DNA of 64,000 nucleotides from Bacteroides coprosuis DSM 18011 (lineage in GTDB: Bacteria; Bacteroidota; Bacteroidia; Bacteroidales; Bacteroidaceae), in assembly GCA_000212915.1 (NCBI GenBank), contig CM001167.1, positions 1 to 64,000 of the forward strand, given 5' to 3'. Made by a program: the position numbers and the translations under genes. Positions 27,532-36,934 of this stretch are shown one piece after another. Each line of letters opens with the position of its first letter. Within the stretch, counting starts at the first letter, position 1. The notes beneath the pieces are model-generated. The model was not told the DNA's origin. It saw only the letters and a list, made by a program, of their open reading frames with translations, and ran no database searches.

Positions 27532-28431
27532 ATGAAAAAAGTAAAAGCAGTAATTGTAGGATATGGTAACATAGGCAAGTATGTCTTACAAGCTCTTCAA
27601 ACCGCACCTGATTTTGAAATAGTAGGTATCGTTCGTCGTTCTGTCGCAGAAGACCTACCTATCGAATTAACACCCTATCGAGTAGTAAAAAATATCAAAG
27701 AATTAGGAGTTGTAGATGTAGCTATTCTTTCTACACCAAGTCGTACCGTAGAAGCTTATGCTAAAGAGATTTTAGAACTAGGAATTAATACGGTAGATAG
27801 TTTTGACATTCATACGGGCATTAGTGATTTACGAAAAGAACTTAATGCCATTGCACAAAAATACAACTCTGTCTCTATTATATCATGTGGATGGGATCCA
27901 GGCAGTGACTCTATTGTTCGTGCACTTCTACAAGCTATGGCTCCCAAAGGTCTAACTTATACCAATTTTGGTCCAGGAATGAGCATGGGGCATACTGTTG
28001 CCGTAAAAGCTGTAAAAGGAGTAAAAGACGCTTTGTCTATGACTATACCCACAGGTACAGGTATTCATAGAAGAATGGTTTATGTTGAACTTGAAGAAGG
28101 AGCCTCTTTTGCTAAAGTAGAGAAAGACATTAAGGAAGATGACTACTTCGTTCATGATGAAACTCACGTCAAGGAAGTAGATTGTGTTGATTCTCTAAAA
28201 GACATGGGGCATGGTGTGCACCTTACTCGAAAGGGAGTATCAGGAACAACTCAAAATCAATTATTTGAATTTAGTATGACCATAAATAATCCTGCATTGA
28301 CTGCACAAATATTAGTTGCTTCGGCTAGGGCTGCAACACGTCAACAACCTGGCGCATATACTATGATTGAAATTCCGGTGGTAGACTTATTACCTGGAAG
28401 CAGAGAAGAATGGATAGGTAAATTAGTATAA
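27532..28431 (+). CDS. ddh: meso-Diaminopimelate dehydrogenase
   Basis: NADPH-dependent one-step amination of tetrahydrodipicolinate to meso-DAP, for lysine and peptidoglycan. At 299 aa it fits the family. The Rossmann motif VGYGNIGKYV is at the N-terminus. CGWDPGSDS, GPGMSMGHT and RKGVSGTTQNQ are characteristic of DAP dehydrogenase and exclude other small oxidoreductases. It is monocistronic, with the nearest hairpin about 260 bp downstream. Confidence 0.93.
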   Translation: MKKVKAVIVGYGNIGKYVLQALQTAPDFEIVGIVRRSVAEDLPIELTPYRVVKNIKELGVVDVAILSTPSRTVEAYAKEILELGINTVDSFDIHTGISDLRKELNAIAQKYNSVSIISCGWDPGSDSIVRALLQAMAPKGLTYTNFGPGMSMGHTVAVKAVKGVKDALSMTIPTGTGIHRRMVYVELEEGASFAKVEKDIKEDDYFVHDETHVKEVDCVDSLKDMGHGVHLTRKGVSGTTQNQLFEFSMTINNPALTAQILVASARAATRQQPGAYTMIEIPVVDLLPGSREEWIGKLV

Positions 28432-28896
28432 AATACTTTTTATTTGTGATAAAAGCTCACTCACTTTAAAATTCAAAACCAACTAATTATCTAATTTAGA
28501 TACACACATCTCCATGAAATAATCCTAGCAGAAATGCATAGGTATTGGGGGGATATATCTTCTTAAGTAAAAGAATAAGCACACTTATTCGTAAATTATT
28601 TTACATACATTAATAAGATATCAATACTAGTTTAGAGAAATTAAATAGGGAATTTAACTCTATCACTTTAAAAGATTTTAAATATAAAACAGCTCTGATT
28701 GATCAATATTATCAGAGCTATTTTATTTATAATCAACACATCATATAATAAGTTTGTAAAATACAGAGTTTAGGTAATCTAAACATGTAAGCTATTTGAC
28801 TCTTTAAAATAGGTCTAAAATACAAGAATCTATCAGGGTCGTCTAACAAATCAGTGTCAAACTTGTTTATTACATGAACAAGCATTTTTCTAACAT
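28432..28896. other. 465-bp gap between ddh and the ZIP transporter
   Basis: Only very short ORFs are present on the plus strand. A terminator-like hairpin lies at 28691-28719. A minus-strand ORF of 50 codons (28733-28885) sits just beyond that hairpin but has no further support. No known RNA or repeat was recognised in 28438-28690. Confidence 0.5.
28691..28719. terminator. Terminator-like hairpin in the ddh-zupT gap
   Basis: A perfect 9-bp stem (28691-28699 with 28711-28719) with a T-rich stretch on both sides. It is 260 bp after ddh, so either ddh has a long 3' UTR or an unseen short transcript ends here. Confidence 0.6.
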
Positions 28897-29706
28897 ATGG
28901 ATATAACAATAACACATCAAGAAGTTTTATTTGCTTTTTTCTTAACTACCATCGCAGGTTTATCTACAGGTATTGGTAGTTTAATAGCCCTTATAGCAAA
29001 GAAAACAAACACAAATTTTCTAAGTATTTCACTCGGATTTTCTGCTGGTATAATGATTTATGTATCATTTATGGAAATGATGCCTGAAGCCTTGCAAAAT
29101 CTAGGATCAATATATGGAGAAAAACAAGGTACATTATTTCTAATTATAGCCTTCTTTGCAGGTATTGCGATCATTAACTTGATTGACTTTATGATTCCAC
29201 AGTCCATTAACCCTCACGAAGTTCAAGGAGTAGAAGATATGGACGACAAAACCTTGCAAATGAAAAGGACAGGTATTGTAGTGGCTCTATCTATTGCTAT
29301 TCACAACTTTCCAGAAGGGATAGCAACTTTCACCTCAGCACTAACTTCTCTTGATGTAGCAATACCCATCACTATCGCCATAGCTATTCATAACATTCCT
29401 GAGGGAATTGCTGTAGCAGTACCTATTTATCATGCAACAGGAAGCCGTAAAAAGGCGTTTTGGTATTCTTTTTTATCAGGATTATCTGAACCCGCTGGAG
29501 CTTTATTGGCCTATTTATTTTTAATGCATTATTGGACACCAGCAATTAACGGGATAGTTTTAGCTGCTGTATCGGGTATCATGGTATTTATTTCATTAGA
29601 TGAATTATTACCAAGTGCAGAAAGATATGGAAAGCACCATTTATCTATCATTGGGCTAGTAGCTGGTATGTTTGTTATGGCGATAAGTTTGTTCTTATTT
29701 ATTTAA
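28897..29706 (+). CDS. zupT: ZIP family metal transporter (ZupT-like)
   Basis: Inner-membrane importer of zinc and other divalent metals. At 269 aa it has about eight hydrophobic segments. The paired metal-site motifs HNFPEGIATF (TM4) and HNIPEGIAVAVP (TM5) are present. The loop between TM3 and TM4 (SINPHEVQGVEDMDDK) carries acidic residues and one histidine in place of the His-rich loop of some ZIPs. ZupT from E. coli has broad specificity, so the substrate here is inferred as zinc or iron. The gene is monocistronic. Confidence 0.92.
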   Translation: MDITITHQEVLFAFFLTTIAGLSTGIGSLIALIAKKTNTNFLSISLGFSAGIMIYVSFMEMMPEALQNLGSIYGEKQGTLFLIIAFFAGIAIINLIDFMIPQSINPHEVQGVEDMDDKTLQMKRTGIVVALSIAIHNFPEGIATFTSALTSLDVAIPITIAIAIHNIPEGIAVAVPIYHATGSRKKAFWYSFLSGLSEPAGALLAYLFLMHYWTPAINGIVLAAVSGIMVFISLDELLPSAERYGKHHLSIIGLVAGMFVMAISLFLFI

Positions 29707-29803
29707 AGTATCTAAAAACATGTTTTTAAACAGCAGAATACAGAAAGTGTAAATTGCTTTTTTTACATATATTACCACAGATATAACACACAATAGATAC
29801 ACA

Positions 29804-30250
29804 ATGAAATATTTTTTTAAGCCAGATTGGCTAGTAATCACCATTTCTTTTATTCTTCTAGCATCTATTGCGATGCTAATAAATATAACCCCATGGAATA
29901 GTTTTTGGAGCATTCTATTTTTTGCTCTAATGATTGGGATATTAGTCTATGGATTAGCAATAGTACCTATATGGGTAGAAGTGGATGATAACAAAATAAA
30001 AGTACAACAATTAATAGGTCATAAAACTTTCAGAAAAAATAAAGTAACCGTTAAACCTGTTACTAAAGATGATATAAGTGGATCTATCAGAGTGTTTGGT
30101 AGCTCGGGCTATGGCGGACATACAGGATGGTTTAGAAACAAAAGATTGGGTAAATACTTTATGCTTATTCTGAATAAGAACGAGCTGGCACTAATTGAAA
30201 CAGACCAAGGGAAAAAAATAATTATCAATTACCCACAAGACTTATTATAA
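29804..30250 (+). CDS. Small membrane protein with PH-like domain
   Basis: A 148-aa protein. Two hydrophobic segments (about residues 10-28 and 34-56) precede a soluble domain with beta-strand pattern (VEVDDNKIKVQQLIG, FMLILNKNELALIET, KKIIINYP). This looks like a bacterial PH domain of the membrane-attached type. Function is unknown. It has its own strong terminator. Confidence 0.75.
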   Translation: MKYFFKPDWLVITISFILLASIAMLINITPWNSFWSILFFALMIGILVYGLAIVPIWVEVDDNKIKVQQLIGHKTFRKNKVTVKPVTKDDISGSIRVFGSSGYGGHTGWFRNKRLGKYFMLILNKNELALIETDQGKKIIINYPQDLL

Positions 30251-30267
30251 AAATAAAAGAAAAGAAT

Positions 30268-30303
30268 AAAGCCTCAATGTGCACAATTAGCCATTGAGGC
30301 TTT
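30268..30303 (+). terminator. Terminator after the PH-like protein gene
   Basis: A perfect 12-bp stem (30268-30279 with 30292-30303), 12-nt loop, moderate T tail. Confidence 0.8.
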
Positions 30304-30402
30304 GTTATATACTATAAATCGATTTTCTCATTCTAACCCATACTCACACAGAGTGATAAGATTCACATTCACCTAATCATAAAGCCGTAAGGTCAGGGTC
30401 AA

Positions 30403-30444
30403 GACATCATCATGACACCGACATGATGATGTCATGTCGGTGTT
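30403..30444 (+). repeat. Tripartite palindromic repeat, copy 2 (two arms, nested hairpins)
   Basis: Arm 1 GACACCGACATG is at 30414-30425 and, after 7 nt, arm 2 CATGTCGGTGTT at 30433-30444. The third arm is absent. A second perfect inverted repeat, GACATCATCATG at 30403-30414 with its complement at 30422-30433, overlaps both arms. The two hairpins therefore exclude each other. The element lies between convergent genes, away from both terminators. Confidence 0.82.
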
Positions 30445-30540
30445 CTTTTTATAGTAATTCTAATAAGAAACTTTAAACTCGAAGAAGTAAATCACATTTA
30501 ACATCATCACGGTTAACAGAACCCTTAGCGTATAAAGCAA

Positions 30541-30566
30541 AAAAAGAGTCCGATCGGACTCTTTTT
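30541..30566 (-). terminator. Terminator after the YD-repeat gene
   Basis: A perfect 26-bp palindrome with A-run and T-run ends, 33 bp beyond the stop of the minus-strand gene. Confidence 0.88.
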
Positions 30567-30598
30567 CACATACTATTTTATTGAAAGAATAACTAGTC

Positions 30599-31666
30599 TT
30601 AGAAGTAAACTACTTCTCTTTTAACTATAGATACTATCTTGTTTTTATTTTTTTCTGTTTTTTCTATCCAGTTGTTATTTTTATCCAATTTATAAATAGT
30701 TTCAATATTAGCGTTGGGCACTCCCTTTAAATCATAAGTAACTCTATTAAACTCACGCCCAAACTTATCATAATTAATGGTATAACTGTTTATCAACGTA
30801 TTATTTATCAAATCGTAAGCTTCAGCTTTTGAGATTAATCCTGATGGAGCATATTCAAACTTCTCACTCTGGACCATCTGATTGCTAGCATCATAAAAAG
30901 ACAGCTCAATGGTTCTCCCTGCTTTATCAAACTTGGTAATTTGATGCTCTCCCGATTCTTTAAGAGAAGGGAAAAAGGTTGTACTTACTTTATTGCCAGC
31001 CTCATCATAAACGGTTAACAACTGATTAAGTACTGTTCCTGAAAGAGATACCGATTTAACTTCTACCAAACGACCTTTATCATCGTAATTGTAGAATTCT
31101 ACATAATCTTCTCCACCTTCTAAATCAACTTTAATAAAGCTAAGTTTTGCATTATCATAACCATATATCTTCGTAGCAATAAGATCATCACCATCAAAAG
31201 AGGTTATTTTAGTAATATTCCCTTGTTTGTCAAACTGAGATTTAGTGTGAGATTGTAGATTATCATTTGCATCAAACACTTTCATACTCAACACTTCATC
31301 TTGTCCTCCTAGTCGTCCACTCTCTTTAGATTCAATATTACCATTCTCATCGTAGCTATAATACTCTACAAATTTACCTTTCTCAATCGGTTGTATTTTT
31401 GTAACAAAGAAAGTTTGTTCTTTAGAGTCTTTCAAAGTCTCCTCAACCATATTCCCCTTTTCATCATAGACCCTCACAGTTACCGATGTTTTCTCTCCTG
31501 GTATCCACTTTTTATTACTTAAAACAGGGGTAAACTCTGTCGTTTTTACAGACTTCACCTGTCCAACGAGACCTCCTTGAGTCAAATCACTAGCATAAGT
31601 ATCAGATATAGCAATGCCTTCACCTATAAAGAAGAAAGCCAATGCAAGAAGTAAGTTCTTATTCAT
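30599..31666 (-). CDS. Exported YD-repeat-like protein
   Basis: A 355-aa protein with a signal peptide (about residues 1-25). The rest is a chain of about ten short beta units of the 'Y.YD..G...' type: YSYDENGN, SQFDKQGN, YNYDDKGR, TVYDEAGN, TKFDKAGR, INYDKFGR, YKLDKNNN. These resemble the YD repeats of RHS or wall-associated proteins, without an RHS core or toxin. I use the ATG at 31666, since the longer ORF begins with TTG. It probably sits in the periplasm or outer membrane. Function is unknown. Confidence 0.78.
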   Translation of the reverse strand: MNKNLLLALAFFFIGEGIAISDTYASDLTQGGLVGQVKSVKTTEFTPVLSNKKWIPGEKTSVTVRVYDEKGNMVEETLKDSKEQTFFVTKIQPIEKGKFVEYYSYDENGNIESKESGRLGGQDEVLSMKVFDANDNLQSHTKSQFDKQGNITKITSFDGDDLIATKIYGYDNAKLSFIKVDLEGGEDYVEFYNYDDKGRLVEVKSVSLSGTVLNQLLTVYDEAGNKVSTTFFPSLKESGEHQITKFDKAGRTIELSFYDASNQMVQSEKFEYAPSGLISKAEAYDLINNTLINSYTINYDKFGREFNRVTYDLKGVPNANIETIYKLDKNNNWIEKTEKNKNKIVSIVKREVVYF

Positions 31667-31813
31667 ATATTTCAAATTTAATTTACGCAGATAAAGTTAG
31701 AAATCTCTTTAATATGATGATCCAATTCAGCAAAAATATTCTTTTAGAATTAAATCATTCATCAGAGTTAATAATATTATACAACAAATGTATTACAGAG
31801 TTGTTCTCTTTTT

Positions 31814-32386
31814 TCAATAGGTTAAACTCAATCTAAAAAACAAAGTTCTACGTTTTTGAGTTTCGTCATACAACCTTTCATTTAAATTATCCCACTGCTC
31901 TGCATTATATTTAAAGAAACCATAGCCTATCGAGGGAGTTAAAGTACAATTACCTAAATCGAACAACAGATAACCAAGAGTTAATTCCCATAGAAGCTTA
32001 GGATCTATATGGCTTTGATTAGAAACTAGAGAAGTACCCACATTCGCACTTATATACAAGTTTTCATTTATACGGGTAATTGGATGAAATCGTACATCAA
32101 TAAAAATAGGAACAAGGTTTATTCTTGGGTCTGAGTAAGTAGCTACTCCTACTCCCGTACCTATTGAAAAGTTTTTTGTAAGATAATAGCCGAAGACAGT
32201 ACGTAAATCAAGTGCCTGCATCTTTGTATCACCACCATATTTCTGATGATATAACCCACCTTTATCGGAGAGTGTTAACCCATAACTTAATTCAACTCCA
32301 CCCCAAAAGCCTTTTTTTAGATATTGAGCTTTTGCTACACCACAAAATAGGAGTAAAGTTGTTAAAAGTAGTAGACTTCTTTTCAT
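31814..32386 (-). CDS. Small outer-membrane beta-barrel protein
   Basis: A 190-aa protein with a signal peptide ending at VAKAQ. Alternating hydrophobic strands follow (GGVELSYGLTL, FSIGTGVGVATY, PIFIDVRFHPI, LYISANVGTSL, LTPSIGYGFFKY), and the C-terminus ends in FFRLSLTY, a typical aromatic end of an outer-membrane barrel. I use the ATG at 32386 (MKRSLLLL). An ATG two residues earlier and one at 32419 also exist. Eight strands are likely. Function is unknown. Confidence 0.78.
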   Translation of the reverse strand: MKRSLLLLTTLLLFCGVAKAQYLKKGFWGGVELSYGLTLSDKGGLYHQKYGGDTKMQALDLRTVFGYYLTKNFSIGTGVGVATYSDPRINLVPIFIDVRFHPITRINENLYISANVGTSLVSNQSHIDPKLLWELTLGYLLFDLGNCTLTPSIGYGFFKYNAEQWDNLNERLYDETQKRRTLFFRLSLTY

Positions 32387-32520
32387 AAACATAATTTCTT
32401 TATACACGAAGATAAGCATTCTTGATTGGAGACAAGAATAATTAGTCTGCTTTTAGAAACTTTACAGACATAATTATTACAATAGACATATAACAATTCA
32501 TGTTCACAGCTATACACAAA

Positions 32521-32548
32521 AAAAGGAGAATGCTAGCATTCTCCTTTG
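32521..32548 (-). terminator. Terminator after trxB
   Basis: A perfect 26-bp palindrome (32522-32547) with A-run and T-run edges, about 20 bp beyond the trxB stop. It ends the ftsK-lolA-trxB transcript. Confidence 0.88.
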
Positions 32549-32568
32549 TATCTTATATTTAGATTTAA

Positions 32569-33516
32569 TTACAAACCTTTTTCTGATAAATATCTTTCTA
32601 CTTCTAAAGCTGCTTGACAACCTGTTCCTGCAGCAGTAATTGCCTGACGATAATGTGGATCAGCCACATCACCTGCAGCAAATACCCCAGGTACAGAAGT
32701 TTTTGGAGTTTTACCTATGGTTTCAATATATCCCACTTCATCGGTTTGAAGGTAAGGTTTGAAGATATCTGAATTTGGTTTATGACCAATAGCCAAGAAG
32801 AAACCATCAATAGGCAAGTCATATCTTTCTTCATCTGATTCACCCATTCTCTTTACTAGGTTTACACCCTCTACGCCATTATCTCCAAATAGTCCTACAG
32901 CATTATGCTCAAACAGTACTTCTACTTTAGGATTGTTCTTTACTCTATCCTGCATTATTTGAGAAGCACGCAAGAAAGGTTTACGAACAACCAAATACAC
33001 TTTAGAAGCTAAACCAGCCAAGTATAGCGCTTCTTCGCAAGCAGTATCACCACCACCCACTACAGCAACGACTTTCTTTCTATAGAAGAAACCATCACAA
33101 GTAGCACAAGCACTAACACCCATGCCCATATATTTTTGCTCATCTTCTAGGCCTAGGTATTTAGCAGTAGCACCAGTAGCTATAATTAGAGTATCTGCTT
33201 CAATAACCTTTTCTTCGTCGATAGTTACTTTGTATGGAGCCTTCGATAAATCTGCTTTAGTAGCTAAACCAAAGCGTATATCTGCACCAAAACGTTCTGC
33301 CTGTTTTTTCAAATCTTCCATCAACTCAGGACCAGTAATTCCTTCAGGGTAACCTGGGAAGTTTTCAACTTCAGTAGTAGTTGTCAACTGACCACCAGGT
33401 TGAAGTCCTTCATATAATACAGGTTTTATATCTGCACGTCCAGCATAAATAGCTGCAGTATAACCTGCAGGACCTGAACCAATAATTAAGCATCTTACTT
33501 TTTCAATATCTGCCAT
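32569..33516 (-). CDS. trxB: Thioredoxin reductase
   Basis: FAD enzyme that passes electrons from NADPH to thioredoxin. At 315 aa it is typical of the low-molecular-weight type. The FAD motif is GSGPAGYTAA near residue 13, the redox pair is Cys137 and Cys140 (CATC), the NADPH motif is VVGGGDTACEEA, and the C-terminal FAD motif is FAAGDVADPHYRQ. It is the last gene of the ftsK-lolA-trxB cluster, 24 bp after lolA. Confidence 0.96.
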   Translation of the reverse strand: MADIEKVRCLIIGSGPAGYTAAIYAGRADIKPVLYEGLQPGGQLTTTTEVENFPGYPEGITGPELMEDLKKQAERFGADIRFGLATKADLSKAPYKVTIDEEKVIEADTLIIATGATAKYLGLEDEQKYMGMGVSACATCDGFFYRKKVVAVVGGGDTACEEALYLAGLASKVYLVVRKPFLRASQIMQDRVKNNPKVEVLFEHNAVGLFGDNGVEGVNLVKRMGESDEERYDLPIDGFFLAIGHKPNSDIFKPYLQTDEVGYIETIGKTPKTSVPGVFAAGDVADPHYRQAITAAGTGCQAALEVERYLSEKGL

Positions 33517-33540
33517 ATCTTATTATCTTTTAATTATGTA

Positions 33541-34173
33541 TTAACGTAAATCAATTATATCCGCATCGGGGTAATCTTCGCTATTAAAACGGAATAGTGC
33601 ATCTGAAAGTTTGATACCTTTGGAGAACTCTTTTATTTGAATTTTTGCAATTCTATTATCCTTTGTCATTACTTCTAATAAATTAGGCTCATAAGATGTC
33701 TGGTTAATCCACACTTTAATCTGCTGGTAATTGCGAGTTTTATCTTGAGCTTTCAGTATAACCTCAATTGCTCCATTTTTCACATTACCAGATAAAGAAT
33801 ACGAATATCCTTTCTTGTAAAGTTTTAAAAGTTGATAAGGATTAATTTCTTGTAACTCCTCTTCAGTAGGCTCAGAAACATTAACCTCTTCCATTTCAAA
33901 GATTAAGCTCCACTGATATTTGCCATCATACCAAGTCTTCATTTCACTTGTTTCGAGAACAAATTTTTCTCCTTTAAGATATAATACACCTTTGGTATCA
34001 CCCTCCATTATTCCTCCTTTATATGTAGATGAATAGAAAGATGTCTTAATGCCACCCTCTTTTTGAAGTAAAGCAGTAGCATTATCCAATAGATACTTTG
34101 CATCCTTATTCTTTTGAGAATAAACGCCAAGGAAAGGAAGTAGTAGTGTTAGTGTCAATATCAGCCTTTTCAT
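33541..34173 (-). CDS. lolA: LolA-like periplasmic lipoprotein carrier
   Basis: A 210-aa exported protein with a signal ending near VYSQ (residue 20), followed by a LolA/LolB half-barrel. Visible features are GGIKTSFYSSTYKGG, GVLYLKGEKFVLET, the TWYDGKYQW turn and the C-terminal LFRFNSEDYPDADIIDLR. In proteobacteria LolA ferries lipoproteins to the outer membrane. It lies between ftsK and trxB with short gaps (27 and 24 bp). The exact carrier role in Bacteroidetes is inference. Confidence 0.88.
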   Translation of the reverse strand: MKRLILTLTLLLPFLGVYSQKNKDAKYLLDNATALLQKEGGIKTSFYSSTYKGGIMEGDTKGVLYLKGEKFVLETSEMKTWYDGKYQWSLIFEMEEVNVSEPTEEELQEINPYQLLKLYKKGYSYSLSGNVKNGAIEVILKAQDKTRNYQQIKVWINQTSYEPNLLEVMTKDNRIAKIQIKEFSKGIKLSDALFRFNSEDYPDADIIDLR

Positions 34174-34200
34174 ATGCTTATCTATAACGATTCTTGTTAA

Positions 34201-36702
34201 TTAATTGTTCAAACGTTGATCTAATTCCATCTCGTCTTGACAAAATACCTGGCGAGCTTTACTGCCCTCACTTGGACCAACTATACCCATCTTTTCCAAT
34301 TGGTCCATAATTCGTCCAGCTCTATTGTATCCTATAGAAAACTTCCTTTGAATTAAAGAAGTTGAACCTTGTTGATGAATAACAATCATACGAGCAGCAT
34401 CTTCAAAAAGAGGGTCTAAACGAGCAGGATCAACCTCTCCCATGGCTGCTCTACTCTCTTCGCTGGTATATTCTGGCAGATAAAAAGGAGTAGTATAACC
34501 TTGTTGCTGAGCAATATATTTAGTAATATTCTCAACTTCTGGAGTATCAATAAAAGCACATTGTACACGGATTGGATCAGAACCCTGAAGATATAGCATA
34601 TCTCCTTTTCCAATCAACTGATTAGCTCCTGGTCTATCAAGAATGGTTCGTGAGTCGGTCATTGAAGACACCCTAAATGCTACACGAGCAGGGAAGTTTG
34701 CCTTAATTGTACCTGTTATGATATTAGTTGTTGGACGTTGCGTAGCAATTACCATATGAATACCCACAGCACGAGCCAACTGAGCAATACGAGCAATAGG
34801 CAATTCAATCTCTTTACCTGCTGTCATAATTAAATCTCCAAACTCATCAATAACGACAACAATATAAGGCATATACTTATGTCCCTTCTCTGGGTTCAAT
34901 TGACGATTTATAAACTTTTCGTTGTACTCTTTGATATTACGAACTTTAGCAGCTTTCAGTAAATCATATCTAGCATCCATTTCAACACACACCGAATTTA
35001 AAGTTTGTACAACCTTAGTAACATCAGTTATAATCGGTTCTTCAGCATCTGGCAACTGAGCTAGATAATGATGCTTTATTGCTGAATAAATACTAAACTC
35101 AACTTTCTTTGGGTCGATCAATACAAATTTCAGTTCAGCGGGATGTTTTTTATAGAGTAAAGAGGTTATCATGGTATTTAATCCGACAGACTTACCTTGT
35201 CCTGTAGCACCAGCCACCAATATATGTGGCATTTTACATAAGTCAACTACAAATACTTCATTCGTAATCGTTTTACCAAAAGCCACAGGAAGCTCATAAT
35301 TGCAAGTTTGAAACTTTTTACTACCGATAATAGATTGACCTGATACTACTTTCGGATTTTCATTTGGCACTTCTATCCCAATTGTACCCTTACCTGGAAT
35401 CGGTGCAATAATACGAATACCAAGTGCAGCCAAACTTAAAGCAATATCGTCTTCTAGATTTCTAATCTTAGATATTCTCACCCCTTGTGCTGGTGTTATT
35501 TCATAGAGAGTAACCGTAGGACCAACAGTCGCTTTTATAGAAGTTATCTCAATATCAAAACTTCGTAGAGTAGAAATAATTTTATTTTTATTCATATTCT
35601 GCTCTTCCATATTGACATTAGGATCATTATTTTCAAAATGCTTCATTAAATCTAAGGTTGGAAACTTAAATCCTTCTAAATCCAGCTTAGGATTATATGG
35701 TTGATCTAAAGAACCTCTGTATAAATCATCTTTAGCAGCTTCTACCTCAAAAGCTGGTTCAGCGTCTTTATCTTGAGATTTACTACTCTCTTTTGGACCT
35801 TGAGTAGTTCCTTTTGGAAGAGATTGCTCTATGATTTCTTCCACCTTTTCTTCTATAACTAGTTCTATCTTATCTTTATCCGACTTTGACAACTCTAAAG
35901 ATTCTTCATCAGCAGATGTGTTTAGCTCCATTTCTAAAGAATCATTTTCATTTAGAGTAGCCTCTTTGTCTGTATTATTTTCCTCTTTCGTTTGATTCTC
36001 ATCTTCAAACTCATCGGAATCATCAGCCTCATCCACAGAGTTATCTGATTTATCTTTTTTCTTTCGTTTGATATTAGGAATATACTTCCCAGAAAAGAAG
36101 TCACGAATCTTATTGATGTATTTTTTATTGAAGAAGATTAAAATATACAAAGCAGAAATAATAAATAGAAGGAGAATACCACCTGTACCAATCTGCGACT
36201 CGATCCAAAGACTTACATTATAGCCATGCAGTCCGCCAAGATAGATGAAGGAATCTTGATAAGCCTCGTAAAAGAAATAACCAAAGAATAATGAAAACCA
36301 GAGTAAGAGCATGGTACAACCAAAAAACCAGCGCCACATATTTAGCTTTCGAACCTTCATCATACGAATACCGGCAGCACCTAAAAAGGCTATAATAAAA
36401 ATTGAAGCGACACCAAAGCTATTATTAATTAACCAATATGCTAATTGTGCACCTCTAGCTCCTCCCATATTTTTAATTCCATTATCAGTTGAGTTCAAAT
36501 CTGAACTTGCACTATCCAAGATACTTTGATCAGCACCTCCTGTGATAAAAAAAGACAAATAGGGTATAAGAAGATACAAGGCAAACATAATAAGGAATAG
36601 TCCTATAATAAAACTTACTATTTCATTTTTTAATATTGCCTTGATTTTATGTAACATAGAGGTTGACTCTATCGTATTCTCATCATTCGAAAAATCTGTC
36701 AT
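34201..36702 (-). CDS. ftsK: DNA translocase FtsK
   Basis: Septal DNA pump that clears chromosome ends during division. Four to five membrane segments lie within residues 1-190, followed by an acidic linker (DEADDSDEFEDENQTKEE region) to about residue 330. The motor has Walker A GATGQGKSVG and Walker B VVVIDEFGDL with IATQRPTTNIITG. The C-terminal winged-helix gamma domain (about 765-833, RKFSIGYNRAGRIMDQLE) reads oriented DNA sequences. It is first in an operon with lolA and trxB. The 833-aa length is usual for Bacteroides. Confidence 0.96.
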   Translation of the reverse strand: MTDFSNDENTIESTSMLHKIKAILKNEIVSFIIGLFLIMFALYLLIPYLSFFITGGADQSILDSASSDLNSTDNGIKNMGGARGAQLAYWLINNSFGVASIFIIAFLGAAGIRMMKVRKLNMWRWFFGCTMLLLWFSLFFGYFFYEAYQDSFIYLGGLHGYNVSLWIESQIGTGGILLLFIISALYILIFFNKKYINKIRDFFSGKYIPNIKRKKKDKSDNSVDEADDSDEFEDENQTKEENNTDKEATLNENDSLEMELNTSADEESLELSKSDKDKIELVIEEKVEEIIEQSLPKGTTQGPKESSKSQDKDAEPAFEVEAAKDDLYRGSLDQPYNPKLDLEGFKFPTLDLMKHFENNDPNVNMEEQNMNKNKIISTLRSFDIEITSIKATVGPTVTLYEITPAQGVRISKIRNLEDDIALSLAALGIRIIAPIPGKGTIGIEVPNENPKVVSGQSIIGSKKFQTCNYELPVAFGKTITNEVFVVDLCKMPHILVAGATGQGKSVGLNTMITSLLYKKHPAELKFVLIDPKKVEFSIYSAIKHHYLAQLPDAEEPIITDVTKVVQTLNSVCVEMDARYDLLKAAKVRNIKEYNEKFINRQLNPEKGHKYMPYIVVVIDEFGDLIMTAGKEIELPIARIAQLARAVGIHMVIATQRPTTNIITGTIKANFPARVAFRVSSMTDSRTILDRPGANQLIGKGDMLYLQGSDPIRVQCAFIDTPEVENITKYIAQQQGYTTPFYLPEYTSEESRAAMGEVDPARLDPLFEDAARMIVIHQQGSTSLIQRKFSIGYNRAGRIMDQLEKMGIVGPSEGSKARQVFCQDEMELDQRLNN

Positions 36703-36732
36703 TGTCGATTTATGTTAGGGATTATGTTAGTA

Positions 36733-36740
36733 CAAAAGTA
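36733..36740 (-). promoter_or_regulatory. -7 box for ftsK-lolA-trxB
   Basis: TACTTTTG on the minus strand, 30 bp before the ftsK ATG. The -33 element is not clear. Confidence 0.5.
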
Positions 36741-36905
36741 GTAAATAAATAAGATACAATCTTTATTTTGATAAAGACAAATAATGTACAGAAAAGGAAG
36801 TTTATAAAAATAGATTTATTCCATCAATATGAAGTATTTTTTCTAAAAAACAGAATGAACAGAGTTAAAGCGATTCGCTTTTTATTAGCTATCATTACTT
36901 TTTGC

Positions 36906-36913
36906 TACCTTTG
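36906..36913 (+). promoter_or_regulatory. -7 box for the DUF5063 gene
   Basis: TACCTTTG is a full -7 consensus match 21 bp before the ATG at 36935. A weak -33 candidate TTAG lies at 36885-36888. Confidence 0.55.
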
Positions 36914-36934
36914 CATGATTAAATAAAAACATCC

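Noticed and set aside
28733-28885. 50-codon minus-strand ORF between ddh and the ZIP gene
   Set aside because: No ribosome site, no promoter and no family resemblance. The nearby hairpin alone is not enough to call a gene.
30541-30566. 26-bp perfect palindrome as a possible protein-binding site
   Set aside because: A-run and T-run edges and the position 33 bp after a stop codon make it an ordinary intrinsic terminator.
31673-31680. -7-like TAAATTTG 6 bp before the YD-repeat gene ATG
   Set aside because: No -33 box at proper spacing. In AT-rich DNA this is likely chance, so it is not listed as a promoter.
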